This document shows, piece by piece, positions 10,901-22,875 of a DNA stretch of 64,000 bases (positions within the stretch are counted from its first letter, which is position 1; every line of letters starts with the position of its first letter). Under the pieces are notes generated by a model. The model was not told the origin of the DNA. It was given only the letters and a program-made list of their open reading frames with translations, and did no database searches. The stretch is from assembly GCA_964017195.1 (NCBI GenBank), contig OZ024895.1, positions 35,026,834 through 35,090,833 of the forward strand, read 5' to 3'. The position numbers and the translations under genes are program-made. The DNA comes from Siderastrea radians (lineage: Eukaryota; Cnidaria; Anthozoa; Scleractinia; Rhizangiidae).

Positions 10901-13900
10901 TATTTGGTTGAAAAATGCGGCTGTGCGGACGTTAAATTACCACGTAAGTAATGAGTGACGCCATGATACGCTTCTGGTGATGTTAAATATGTGGACGTTT
11001 TGACTGAAAATCCACCGCTACTTATGAAAAAGTTAGAATATTTCACAAGTTCAATTTCTGTTCTCTTTGTACAAGCTGCTGTCATGTTAGCCTCTTCCTG
11101 GCTCTCAGATACTAGACTTTGCGCGAAAATTGGAAAGGGTACAAAAAATAAGACAAGCGGGATCTGGGTAAAGGGGGAGGGGGTGCCTTGTCTCTCCTAA
11201 TCCCCCGCGCGTTTTTTGCCCTCGTTTCTCAATTCACGTTTCCCCCACTATATCGGAGCCCTGTAACAGGCTACCGCCATGTTAGTTCAGACACCTGGGG
11301 GATGCCATATAATAAGCTTTTTTTGATAAATGGGCAGATCTCCATCACTACAATGAGACTATACGTAGTTGTAATCAAATTATGTAAGATTTGAGTCTAT
11401 CCGGTTTTAGTCGTAATCTAAAACTGAGAACCACCGGGTCTTCAGAGTCGAAAAGTTGATGCATTTTGCCCTCTTTCTAGCTGCAGAGAACGCCGAAGAA
11501 TGCGGTGTTAGTCAAGCAGCAGCCTGTGTTTTTTCTGAAAACGGTAGGGACAGTTGAAGAGTTCAGCCTCTCCTATGGTTATTGTCCTGTTGTCAACGCC
11601 TACATAAGCAAAACATACGTATCCATCTGACCATTATTCAGTTACAACAGATTCTTGAGTGTTTCTCGATTTGAGATCTCAATGCAACGATTCCACAATC
11701 GACACTGATAGCCAAAAAGATAAGTTCTTCTCCTTTTCAATCGTTTCGCTCGCTATAAGAGTTTAATACACATTTAGTACTAACTGGTGAAGGGTCCATT
11801 CTTTTGACCATCCCCTCCCCACTCCCCTTGTTCTTGTTAAGGCTCCGTCAAGTGAAAATAATAATATATAGATTTAGCCAAGCCTAGAAGCGGAGCCCCC
11901 CCTTTTGTATCTTTTTTTTTTTTGCTGGCACTTATTAATTTGTAAAGTTACTCTCATTCAAGTCGTTAAATTAAAAAAAAAAAAAAAAGAAAAAAGAAAA
12001 AATCCCGAACTCGGCTCGACGGCGTCATAAGCCGGCGATTAGTCCACTAGGCCACGAGTGTTTGTTGCTCTCTTCCGATGTTAATTTTACTATTTATTTC
12101 TTTTTTCATGACAAGCTGCCTAAACACCTGCCTGGTGTTTTTCCTGGCAAAATGTGTTCGGCCCGCTGCAAAAACCATGGTTGTGGACAGAAAAAACCAA
12201 AAAGCACTAGCTCTGCTATATTTGGCGTCGAAACCGCTGCAAAATGCTGCGAACTCGAGCGGTGTGCCGACCGAGTTCGCAACAGAACTGGCAAAGCAAT
12301 AAAGACTTCTATAAAAACTCTGGTGTAAACGACAGTGCAATGGTACTTTTTTGGCCATTTAAAGTAAATACACCAGTGTAAACAGGACCGAAGCTTGCGT
12401 CATTCAAGATTTAGAATAAGAAAGCTTATTATTTCTCTGTAGAGATGTTTTACAAGAACATCGGCAGTAAGTGTAATTGTGCAAAACCCTGCGAGTCCAT
12501 CTCGTTCGAACCTGTCCTGTCCTACGCGAATTTCCCAAGCGAAAACTTCGTCCTTGAGATGATCAAGCAATATTCAGGAGATGCTTCAGAAGAAGAGAAA
12601 GCGGATAAACGTATGTGGATCAGGTAAACTTAATAAGAAGCTTTGAATCTTTTTGTACAAGCAATAAAAAAATGGTTATCAGTCTCTGGATGAAACCCTC
12701 TCGTGTCGTTATTGAAATTGACGGGAATCATGTTTACAAATATCCGTATTAACGGCCGGGTTGTTATTCTTTGCATTAAAGGCCGTTTTTATACTAGAGA
12801 CGGATAATCCGTCTCGAACAACCTTGGGCAAAGAAAGTTATGCGCCTCAGTATAAAGACGGCCACAAGACGGATTATGCATCTAGACGAAGTAACTTTAG
12901 TAGTTCGTCTTGGAAGACGCACAACCGAAAATAGTTCGACTAGACGCATAATCTGTCTTGTGCCCGTCTTTATGCCAATTAAGGGGAGCAGGGATGACGC
13001 AGTGGTGAGAGCGCTCGCCTACCACGAATGTGGCCCGAGTTCGACTCCCGGTCTCGGTGTCTTGTGTGGGTAGAGTTTGTTGTTGGTTCTCGTCCTTGCT
13101 CCGAGAGGTTTTTCTCCGAGTACTCCGGTTTTCCCCTCTCCTCAAAAAACAAACACTTCCAAATTCCAATTAGATCTGGAGTGGAGTGCACGAACACTTT
13201 CAGACGAGGTCTTCAGAGCTCCTACTTGTTTCTTAGTTAAATCAATTACATAATTTCTCAATTACGTTACAGATGCATAACCAGACGAACTAACTTTCTT
13301 TGCCCAAGTTTGTGCCACACGGATTATCTGTATCTAGCACAAAAACGGCCATTAATGCTGATGATATCTAGCAGTGTGATAGTTCAATTGAAAGCTATTT
13401 CTTGGGGCACTGTTTAAGGTGCTACACACAGTGGTTCTATATTTTGAGTCTGCGGATAAATTCGTAAAGACAACTGTGGTACTGCTTATTATGTTTTTAA
13501 GATAGTTGTAATTTTTTATGCAGTAGACTAAAATCTTACAGTGTTGCTATTCCCCGTGGGGAAGGGAAGTACTTCTCCAAATTCTTTTGTGGGACGTGTA
13601 CCCACGTCCTAAAACCCTTACCCATTTCAGACCAAAATATGGGATTTTCCAGTTCCCCGCCGATGCAACACTAAAGTTTCATAGGATACTGACCCCTTTG
13701 TTTATAATTGATTGAGCGACTGAATGCACGTATGACTGGACGACTGAGCGACTCACCTTGTTCTTTGTGACTTTTAAATAACAGCCAAAACATCTTGGAA
13801 CTGAACGTGTATTTCCAAGACATTAACATCGTGGTCATGAAACAACAACCAGCCTATAGCACCGAAAGTCTTTTTGGTAAGTCAAAGCTATGAACTGCAC

Positions 13901-14357
13901 ATCATTTTTATATTTTACAAAAAAAAAATGGAATCTGGTTTTCTAAGAAAATCGTCGAGGTGGATCAAGTCTGCCCAAAAACGTTCTTGCAGAAGACTGC
14001 GACAAAGCAAAAAAAAAACAAGCGTATAATCCTGCGTATAATAATCTGTGGTTTCGAGCACAAACATCTACAACCTCGATGCACTTTACACTTGTCTCTT
14101 AATTTTGCTTAATAATCAGCTCAGGTCGTATCAGCACTTGTAACCGACGATATTTGTTGAGGACTACTGCCATCCAAGCGCTCTCACCGGACATACTGAC
14201 AATTGTTGTGAACGAGTTACATATACCTGCAATTTTTCCCTCAGGTGAAATCGGCGGCCAGCTTGGTCTGTGCATTGGGGCCAGTCTCTTGTCTCTGTTG
14301 GAATTTTTTGACGTCATACTTAGCATAATTCAGATACGGTTGGGATTTACAGAATAA
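7969..14357 (+). CDS. DEG/ENaC acid-sensing-type sodium channel, copy 1, intact
   Basis: Seven exons: 7969-8554, 10125-10345, 10787-10943, 11487-11543, 12443-12623, 13785-13876, 14245-14357. They splice in consistent phases to 1,407 nt, 468 residues. Exon 1 gives the cytoplasmic N-terminus with the HG gating motif (residues 36-37), transmembrane segment 1 (about 51-72) and the family signature FPAVTICNFN (94-103). Exons 2-5 give the extracellular domain: GLRLVLDIQQ, ETPPMVEELGF, the cysteine run TSACLLACQTRYLVEKCGC and KCNCAKPCESISF. Exon 7 gives GEIGGQ, the GAS selectivity filter (443-445) and transmembrane segment 2. Such channels are plasma-membrane trimers; what gates this one (protons, peptides or other) cannot be told. 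The start was chosen as the ATG aligned with that of copy 3, although the frame is open further upstream. Introns hold several MITEs and SINEs. Confidence 0.85.
8555..10124 (+). other. Intron 1 of channel copy 1
   Basis: AT-rich intron, GTAAGC donor and TCTGTCAG acceptor. Much of it is homologous to intron 1 of copy 2 (16923-18255), for example TTTTTGAACAAATATTCAAT. I see no gene or clear mobile element inside. Confidence 0.7.
11975..12310 (-). repeat. Composite repeat with tRNA-like module, inverted relative to 3340-3735
   Basis: Reverse-complement relative of the element at 3400-3720. On the minus strand the tRNA-like part near 12060-12005 has TGGCCTAGTGG (A-box-like) and GAGTTCGGGATT (B-box-like) followed by a T-rich stretch. 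It lies in intron 4 of channel copy 1. The + strand frame 12062-12328 contains SSAIFGV and KCCELERCADRVR, conserved in the sister copy. Confidence 0.6.
12781..13350. mobile_element. Inverted-repeat element interrupted by a SINE
   Basis: The left end GGCCGTTTTTATACTAGAGA and the right end (reverse complement GGCCGTTTTTGTGCTAGATA) match for about 70 bp, including TTGGGCAAAGAAAGTTA in both arms. ATTAA lies on each outer side. Copies 0 and 2 lack it at the same place in intron 5, so it inserted after the gene duplication. A tRNA-derived SINE sits inside. Confidence 0.7.
12981..13250 (+). mobile_element. tRNA-derived SINE nested in a MITE
   Basis: The tRNA-like head has an A box in GATGACGCAGTGGTGAGAGC and a B box in GAGTTCGACTCCC, followed by a body with TTTTCTCCGAGTACTCCGG that is shared with the SINE at 44851-45195. 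It has split the inverted-repeat element at 12781-13350. The 3' end is approximate. Confidence 0.75.
13375..13510 (+). repeat. Single 106-bp-family unit in intron 5 of copy 1
   Basis: GTGTGATAGTTCAATTGAAAGC through TTTGAGTCTGCGGATAAA matches the unit that forms tandem arrays at 37090-37690 and 61320-61980. Related single units lie in intron 5 of copy 0 (about 1535-1670) and copy 2 (about 26588-26725). Confidence 0.65.
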
Positions 14358-16336
14358 CTTCCTGGCAGCACATTTACACGAAACATTTTTTGTGATAAAT
14401 TACGCTGAGATATAATTGTCAATGATAATTACCGTATTTACTCGATTAAGCGCCGTGACGCTCTTTAAATTTTTAGTGTTTCAGATGCGGCGCTTAATCG
14501 TGGGCGGCGTTTATTTGAGGGCGGCGCTCTCAAACATTTGTAAACGAGAACAAGCAAATGTTAACAACAAAAAATTGAAATATACCCACTTTGAACTGAA
14601 AATCTCTGTAATAAAGAAGAATAAATTTCCGAGGTCGGTTTAGATTAAGTCGTACCGTAATTGTTTTTTTATTTTGGCTTCTCCAACAATTCAGTCTGAC
14701 AATGCTCCTATTAAGCACCGCAATGTTAATCTTTCAGGATTGATTACACTTTCGTCGCAACCTTCAATATTTGCAATTTGCCAATTGAACGATTTTGTAC
14801 ACAACGTATATGAGCGTCAGGGGCACCAAAATAGTGAAGAAAATGCATTTATTTGATGCAAGTTCAATATCAACGTTTAAGTGCACTTTACAGTTTAACT
14901 GAAAAGTGATATAGGACTTATAGGACTTGGCATGTAACCGTGCAAATGACAGCCGCCTTCAGTGCATTCAGCATTGTAAAACCAATCATATCAAACACCA
15001 GGAATTCTATCAGAACCTTTTTACCCTTCTTGCCTTTTCTTCTTTGTGTTCTTTAATAAAACAGTTTCAGGGTAAGGCAAATATACTTTTCAGTAGGCTC
15101 AAGATTCCTCAACTTATTCAGAGCTGGATAAAGTTTTCCGTCTCGGAGGAGTAGTTTTTGCCTTGCGTTGTGACGTGAAGTTCTTTGAGAATTGTATGAC
15201 TTCTGCTCGCAAAACTATACCAATTTGTGTGGTTTGATTTGCATGTTAGATGCCTTTGACATTTCCACATTAATACGTTTTTCTTTAAAAACGCTTACCT
15301 TTGCATGTTTTTTTTGGCGATCGTCTACAGTAAAACGATGAAAAAGGAAACCTTTATTTCTGAAAACAAAGGTTATCGAAATAGCTCTCCAAAAACGGAG
15401 GTCTCAGGTCTGCCGTATTGGTGACGACGGGGTAAAACTAAGAAGGCAAAAACCAAGGTTTTCTAAGACCCCAATGTCATGAACACAATTGTACAATGTA
15501 TACTTGATAAAGAAACTGATGAATTTCGACTTAATGCGTTCTTTTTAGTTTTTCGTGTGTTTAAAAGGTGGTGCGAATAGGTAAAACATGTTCCCAGCGC
15601 CGCTAATCCACCGTACGGAAAAAGATGGCTGCTGTACATTTTACCACAATACCTTGCGAACCTAACACAGCCAATAGGCACATAAAAAGCCATATTTTTT
15701 GCGTAAATTAGACCCTGTGCTAGCAACATTCTAAGTTTGAAGCTTTTAGAACTTTCCTTTGCGCTTTTACGAGCGTTTTTAGGGTTCTTGTTCGCTAAGA
15801 ACTATGAGTAAATGTACCAGTCGCCATCTTTTTCGGTACGGTGGATTGGGCATGCGTACTGGATAGTGAAAAAGTCCAAGAATAGCCTGTGCATGAAAAC
15901 GTATTTTTTCAAAACCAGAACCAAAGTAAACGCAACTAAATTATTACAAACCGGCCAATCACAGTAAACATTATTGATGCAAGGAGCTAATAAGGTCTCT
16001 AATCCAAAACATGGAACAAGTGCACGTGCCAAGCGCGGGAAAACGCGAGTATGATCGCTTTTAGCAGCTCTTGATTAGTTGAAACAGTGGTAGGCTTGCT
16101 CTGATTAGTTAGAGCGGATTGCACGTTTGTTTTGGAACTAATTACGATATGCTAATCACAAAACCAAATCAAACGCAATATGGCATTCGTACTGTCAGCA
16201 ATGAATAGAAAGCTCCGTTATTCGAACCTGCACTTGGCAAGAAATCAAGCTTAGTACCATATTTTACAGTGAGCGGGAAAAAACCGAGAGCGAAGTTCTC
16301 GAGAGAAGCACAGAGCCCCTAGTTTACAACAGCGCC
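14358..16336 (+). other. Region between channel copies 1 and 2
   Basis: No gene is supported. It holds a dispersed repeat starting at about 14431 (ACCGTATTTACTCGATTAAG, followed by GGCGCTTAATCG and GGCGTTTATTTGAGG) and an inverted pair CCACCGTACGGAAAAAGATGG (about 15608) / CCATCTTTTTCGGTACGGTGG (about 15824) that may delimit a small element of about 235 bp. The open frames here are short and show no domain. Confidence 0.55.
16073..16110 (+). promoter_or_regulatory. Mutated promoter motif pair upstream of copy 2
   Basis: Where copies 1 and 3 have GATTGGTT twice, copy 2 has GATTAGTT at 16073-16080 and again at 16103-16110. Both ATTGG cores are lost by the same G-to-A change. Confidence 0.5.
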
Positions 16337-18340
16337 ATGAATGGAGTTAGCCCAGAAAGAAACGAAAGTGGGATTCAAGATCCGTCCGAGGCTGCAACTA
16401 TAAAGCAAAAATGGAACAATTACGTTGAAAGCGCAACCTTACATGGAATGCAGCACGTATTTTCAAGTCCAACGACTTTGCGAAGAATCGTTTGGGCTTT
16501 GTTTCTTATGGTCGGAATTGGTTACTTTTCTCTTCAATGTACAGTGCTGGTGAAAAAATATTTCAGTTACCCAGTTTCCACAAAAGCAACTCTGGAACAC
16601 GAATCATCGCCTGAATTTCCAGCCGTCACTATCTGCAATTTTAACATGGTTAGACAGTCAGTTGTGGATGCGAATAATTTTGAAGATGTTCTAAGATACG
16701 GAAAGAGAGACAGAATAGACAACTTAACTGGTTTGGAAGTAAATGCCAGCAAAATCAATTGGAACTGGCTTGAAAATATTAGCATGTTCGACGTTTACGC
16801 CGATGGTGGACATCAGATGAAAGATATGCTAATTAATTGCTTTTGGATCGGAGCAAAATGCACCCATCGCGATTTCAGACCCGTTTTGATGTCTATGGGT
16901 CTTTGCCACACTTTCAATTCAGGTAAGCTGTCCAAGTTTGTCACTTTCTTTTCTTAGTCACAAGTGTTAGAAAATAAATCGCTTGTCAGACTCTACGGAT
17001 TATACTGATGCAGCGATCAGTCCAATTTCAGTGCTTGCCAACGCCACGCATCACTTTCCGTGCGCTTTGTGAAGATTTAGTTTGTTTTAAATCATACCTT
17101 GAGGTTTCTTTTACTATTTTGAGGATTTAGCGTACTACTTGGTTAAGCGACATAAACGCTTTTTTGGCATTTTTAAACAATTGTCGTCACTTTTTGAACA
17201 AATATTCAATTTAGTGAGCACTTAAATTTAGCGCTTTTACAAGAGATTGCTAAATTCGCTAAATTAAGTAATCGCTAACAAAGGCTGTTTATGAAACGAA
17301 AAGCGGTAACACAGATTGAATTCTAAACAAGGAAGAGTTTCATTTTAGTTGAATAGCTTGTGTAGAGTTTGTTCTTGTTTTTTTGTTTGTATGTTTTTTT
17401 TTGCACTTAGCATCTTCATGCAACAAACTAGTCTGCAAGACATTCCCTTTCACAAACTATTCACTCTTAAATACTAAAAGGCGTCTGCTAAGCAGTCATT
17501 AAAATGAAAAAATTTCTTTTGCAAACCATGTTTCTCTTTTTCTCGATAAAACGTTAGTATGCGTATGTACCCAGTGAATTCGAAGTTGAAATTGCTTTCG
17601 AACGTTAAAAAAAGCTGCAAAAAACAAACCTAACCTAATTTATCAAGCTGGTCTTCTAATTGTATAACTTGTTCGTCAAAGGAACATTAATTAATTACTT
17701 AACACTTATTTAAGGTAATGTTTGAATTTATTATTACCATCTCAAATTGGCTCTTTATAAGGTGGCGAGATTGTTTTATTAGAAACCTGGTAAAGTCGGG
17801 GGTATTCACAAGTTGCTGTGCTGCTAGTCAAAGTCGACGTCTTTGTTAAATTTCACTTCTTATCTAGTCAGCATTAATCATTAATGACAAACACTGATGC
17901 TGGCAAGTACTTTAATTTTTGTTTCTTAAATGCCGTGCCTTTAATAAGCGTTCGATCCACATGCAAGGTGGAACAATTAATTTTAAAAAGAGAGAAAAAA
18001 AGGGGTGCCAAAACGAGAAAATACGGCTTGTAAATGTGCGCGATTAACTAAGTTTCATGCAGAGAATTCCCTTAAATTCCTTCTCGTCCTATTTTACATA
18101 AGAACAAGTTCTTCGGTGCTATATTAACAGCTTTAAAAATGCGTTTTAAGTTCTTTATATGAGATGAATAATTTCAGCGCTATGAATCGGCTGTTAATAC
18201 GAAAAATCCTTGCTCTCCCAATATATAAGGATGCCCTTATCCTCTTATCTGTCAGGTCAAGACGGTAGACAAATCTTAAAAGTGAACAACGCCGGAGCCA
18301 AGTTTGGTTTACGTCTAATGTTAGACGTATAACAGCGTGA

Positions 18341-18697
18341 ATGAATGAATGAATAACCTTTATTTAAACACGATAGAAAGTTAAAGCACAATGCTTGTGG
18401 GGTCGTGTATTAACTAAATATTACTAAATAGTAATAAACTAATATATTTCTAAATTTCTACTAAATACTTCTATACTAAATTGGATTGTAACTACTTTAA
18501 AAATAATTAATTACACAACAATCAGTAACATTTAAAGTCATTGTAATGCCTAGGGAGCGACTGAACCGACTGAGCACTGAAATTAAGCTCCTTAATATAA
18601 TTATCATTTTTCACTTTTCGATAGAAAACCGAAAATTGGGATCCTGTATTATACGACGAAACAGCATTCCATAGGATGGCCCCCCTATGTCCAATTG
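18341..18697 (-). mobile_element. 5'-truncated LINE inserted in exon 2 of copy 2
   Basis: On the minus strand it encodes the end of a reverse transcriptase ORF (GAILWNAVSSY ... FSAQSVQSLPRHYNDF, stop), then a 3' UTR ending TTTAAATAAAGGTTATTC with an ATTC-repeat tail. GTGA flanks both sides (18337-18340 and 18698-18701), a short target duplication. Removing the insert and one GTGA restores the exon reading frame apart from point mutations. Confidence 0.85.
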
Positions 18698-19811
18698 GTG
18701 ATTATTATGGTCTTGTGACGAAATAAGCAGGCCTCAAGATCCTTATTGATCATCACGAGACGCCACCTATGGTCGAGGAGCTTGGGTTTGCCGTGGGGCC
18801 TGGTACGAGTACCTTTGCGGCGGACAGAAAGGAAAAGGTGCGTGACGGTCGATAGTTCGGTGCCAAAAAACTGACAAAATTTCCAAACCTTTTACTTGAA
18901 AAGAACTCAAAATAGAACAGTACCACAAGAAAACTCTAACCGATAGCAGGAGAGCATTTAAATGGTCACACTCTTTTAGTATAAAGTTTTTAGTCCTTAA
19001 TAGAATCAAAAGTTAAAAACATCCTGATTTCCTAGACACAAATAATACAATAATCAGTGCCAAAGGATTACCCTGCTGAATAGCTTTCATCTCAAAGATC
19101 ATACTTTAGGATTTTGTCCGCGCAAGCTGAAAATTCTTTTGGTTACGAATGTATGAAGTCATCAGTGTACCTGCGTCACATAACATAAGATTGGTATCTG
19201 GCAAGAAAAGGATAAACATGTAATTCATTTTTTTCTTGACGTGTTTCCTTGCTTCTGAAATGTTCCAGGTACACAACCTGAAATCGCCTTTCGAGAGCAA
19301 CTGTACTGATTCGCCGATAACCAACCTTCATGGCTACACCAAGTACACGACTTCTGCCTCTCTGTTAGCGTGCCAAACGAGATATTTGGTTGAAAAATGC
19401 GGCCGTGTGGACGTCAAATTACCACTTACGTTATAAGTGACGTTAACTGCGTGGACGTTTTAACTGAAAAATCCACCGCTACTTTTGAAAAAGTTAAAAT
19501 ATTTCACAAGTTCAATTTCTGTTCTCTTTGTACAAGCTGCTGTCATGTTAGCCTCTTCCTGGCTCTCAGATAGTAGGGATGTTGGAAAAATTGGAAAGGG
19601 AACACAAAAATAAGACGTGCGAGATCTCGGTAAAGGGGGCGGGGACGCCTTTTTTCTCCTTAGCCCCACGCGTTTTTGGCGCTCGTTATCTCAATTCACG
19701 CTTTCCACACTATATCGGAGCCTTAACAGGCTACCGTCATGTTAGTTCAGACACCCGGGGGATGCCATGTAATCTTTCTTAATAAATGGGCAAATCTCCA
19801 TCACTACAATG

Positions 19812-19996
19812 TAGCCTATTCCAGGTGTTCAGATAGTGGAGCGGGAGCGAAAATATAGCGAGCGAAAGAGCGGGAGAAAACGAGGGGAGACTGCGGAAGA
19901 GGACGGGGGAGCGCCTGTGCTCATTCTTCAAATAAATCCGTTCCGGTATACCAGCATGGTATACCGCTCCACTATCTGAACGCCTGGAACAGGCTA
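19812..19996. mobile_element. hAT-like MITE of 185 bp
   Basis: The terminal inverted repeats of about 33 bp begin TAGCCTATTCCAGGTGTTCA and end TGAACGCCTGGAACAGGCTA. CTACAATG at 19804-19811 and CTTCAATG at 19997-20004 form an 8-bp target duplication with one mismatch; 8 bp is the size made by hAT transposases. Copies 0 (about 466) and 1 (about 11345) have the empty site. It has no coding capacity. Confidence 0.75.
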
Positions 19997-20384
19997 CTTC
20001 AATGAGGACTATACGTAGGTTTTTATTACCCTTTTGTTGTAATTGTCATTTAATTAAGTCTTGTATTTACAATAAAATTATATAAGATTTGAATCTTTCC
20101 GGTTCTAGTCGTAATCTTAATCTGAGAACCACTGAGTCTTCAAAATCGAAAGGTTGATGCATATTGCCCTCTTTCTAGCTGCAGAGAACGCCGAAGAATG
20201 CAGTGTTAGTCAAGCAGCAACCTGTGTTTTCCCTGAAAACGGTAAGGACAGTTTATCAGGCCAGCCTCTCCAATTTTTAACCGATGACGTCATTATGACG
20301 TCAACGGTTGATGCTGTAGACCTAAAAAACACGGCACCGCATGATGTTCGATATACGATATACAGCTGTCTTACATGTATGTGA

Positions 20385-20540
20385 AGCCGGAGGGTACTCT
20401 GTGAGATGCTGGGTAGGGGTGTGCCACTGGGACAATGAAACCCTTACATTATGAGCGAGACATTCCCTTACACTTTGTAGATTAGAGTATGACCCCCGGG
20501 CTTTGAAGTGTTTGCATTCGCGAGTCTCGATCAAGAAGAA
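20385..20540 (+). repeat. Dispersed direct repeat, unit 1
   Basis: GGGTACTCTGTGAGATGCTG, ATGAAACCCTTAC and TATGACCCCCGGGCTTTGAA recur in the same order at 22014-22175. Confidence 0.6.
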
Positions 20541-21596
20541 CTATGTAATTAATAATCGAGCTATTTTGTCTACAAACGTTGCTTGTACGTGCGACTAGCT
20601 AGGCGCAATGTTAGGCCTCACCAGAAGAATGGAGTTCTGGTTAGGCGGCGTGGAGGTAGCGGGATTGTTTGTGCAAAGTTTGAGCGGAAAGAGCAGCACG
20701 ACAAGGAGCAAATCAAAACAATTATCACCTCCAATACGGAGACTAACACGCAATAGCTCCACGCAAGACTCGTTTCACACTTTATAGACACAAAAATCGG
20801 TTATCGTATTCAGATAACAAAAAACGCATAAATTTATTCATTCCCCGCTTCCTTAGTTAAGTTTCTCCCTTTGTGTAACTCACAAGCGCTGAAAACGAAC
20901 TTATGACAGTCTCATGAAAGTCTCGTGACTCGCTGTTGAACTTTGTCTCATCACATGTTTGTACGTGACAAAACACCACTTGTTTACACAAAACAGTAGC
21001 CTGATCTCACGTCATTTGCTTCTGTTTTCCTTTAGTGATTTCCAAGTAAGGGTTAGACAATGAACGCGAGTGTTCTATGGGATATAGTGTGCCTTCGTTT
21101 TTGCGTGCAGATTGTATTTTTGCATTTTAATTTTTTTAGTTCTCACCTTGAAATCACGTTGCTATTTTGTTTGCTTCACCGCGCAGTTTATCGCAGTTGA
21201 TGCGTAAACAGCCATGAGCCAATACACGGACTGAGGAACTCGAGGCAGTGATTGCCCCACAAGATTTACTAGATTTACACTGGTGAAAGCAGTCTTCTAC
21301 GCGCTACGACCACCGGCACCAGCAAGTGGGGAACCCGCAGGGAACCCGCAGGGAAAGCCAAGAAACCAAAGACAAGTTCAAGTACAACACTCGTAGTCCG
21401 GCAAACGCAGAGAAACAAGTCTGTCCTTCTATTTCAATTAAGGTCTGAACATTTTTTTTTCACGTAAAGCTGTAAAGTAATGGTTTTTCTTTCGATTTGC
21501 TTTTTGCTTTGCTATTACAAGATTGCATTTTTTGTTGCTTTTTTTTTTGACATCGCCATTGAAGCTGTTGTTTTTATCGATTTAGTTATAAATATT

Positions 21597-21748
21597 CACA
21601 GAGAATTTGTGCATTCATTAGTAGTTTCTACTTAGTCATTAGTATGCTCTATATAGAGCATACCAATGAGGCTTCCAAACAAAGGAAAACAATGCCTCAT
21701 TAGTATGCTCTATATAGAACCACTAATGAATGCAGAAATTCTCTGTAC
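21597..21748. mobile_element. Small palindromic MITE
   Basis: Left end ACAGAGAATTTGTGCATTCA and right end TGAATGCAGAAATTCTCTGT are near-complementary, with internal TAGTATGCTCTATATAGAGC and its repeat close by. No coding capacity. Confidence 0.6.
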
Positions 21749-22013
21749 CTTTACCCCGCAATTTCCCTGTGCTTCAAAGCCCCCCGCCACTTAACATAAT
21801 TTAAGACAGTTTATGGAATATAGAGCATTGAAATACTGGACACTGATTGGCTGAGTGGGTGTGACCATGTTCTAAGCGGAATTATTAGCTTTCGTAGGAG
21901 AACATTTTGACTTCCAACCAGCTTGACGGAGTCAATTCCGTATTTATCCGGTTGTAAGCACTACAACTGAAGTACGTGCCGAGACCCAAACCGGGTTCTA
22001 AAAATAGATGAAC

Positions 22014-22175
22014 TGGGGGGTACTCTGTGAGGTGCTGGGTGGGGTGTGCTACCGAGGCACTGAAACCCTTACCTTTTGAATTTCAGAGGGACACATCCAT
22101 GCGGCTTATCGATGGGAATACGACCCCCGGGCTTCGAAGTGTTGGCGTTCTCGAGTCTCGATCAACATAATTTTA
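22014..22175 (+). repeat. Dispersed direct repeat, unit 2
   Basis: Second copy of the repeat at 20385-20540 (GGGTACTCTGTGAGGTGCTG ... ATACGACCCCCGGGCTTCGA ... CTCGAGTCTCGATCAA). Confidence 0.6.
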
Positions 22176-22875
22176 CTCCGAATACGCCGTTTTGTATACT
22201 TGACGTCTGGCAGGGTTTAATTCGCGTTGTAGTCCTGCATTTACTTAGCCGTGGTACAAATTTCCGCAACAACAAACACAGCAGAAATTGTACACAAAAC
22301 GGACTCGTCAGTTTGAGAAAAGTCAGAACGTCTTGGCCGCCACGAATCAGTTCGGCTTACTTCGCGAATTCATGCACATGTAATTTGTTTCTGTCTAGTT
22401 TTCTTGTTTTAATTTCCAAGTGGAATTATTAGCTAGCACAATAGTATTAAAGCACTACAAGCCGAGAACGTACCGTGAAAACATTAACTCCTCCATAATA
22501 AACGTGTTTGTAAAATAAATTTGGTATATCAAATTTCAACCCGCTTATGCAAATTAGACCGTGTTAACAATGCATTGCTTACCACTAAAAACACTCAGAA
22601 TTAAGGACCGAAAGCTTTTCCAGCCAAAAATGTTATTCAAATAAACAACGTATTTACTTTTGGCAGAAAAAAACTTTCGATTTTCTTGCTTGCGTGCACA
22701 CAGGCATATAATTTTTGCAGACACTTCAGGTCTGTTCAATGGTGACCGGTACAGATATCTGGCAAGCGAACGGATTCAAAACCGAAATCCAAAATATATT
22801 CCCTACAAAACGCGAAAAAATAAATCAAGTTCACGCGATCGCCTGTTTCAACTGCGTGATCTGTCCGCGTGTTAA

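Larger units (their letters stand above)
20242..22875 (+). other. Enlarged intron 4 of pseudogene copy 2, left part
   Basis: No gene is supported. It holds a direct repeat pair (20385-20540 and 22014-22175, sharing GGGTACTCTGTGAG and GACCCCCGGGCTT) and a small palindromic element at 21597-21748. The same intron in copy 1 is only about 900 bp, so some 5 kb were added here, including the large palindrome that follows. Confidence 0.6.

Noticed and set aside
3340..12310. EsV-1-7-like cysteine repeat in the CKNHGCG ... FGV ... CCELERC frame
   Set aside because: Spacing of Cys and His does not fit well, and one of the two copies lacks the first cysteine pair.
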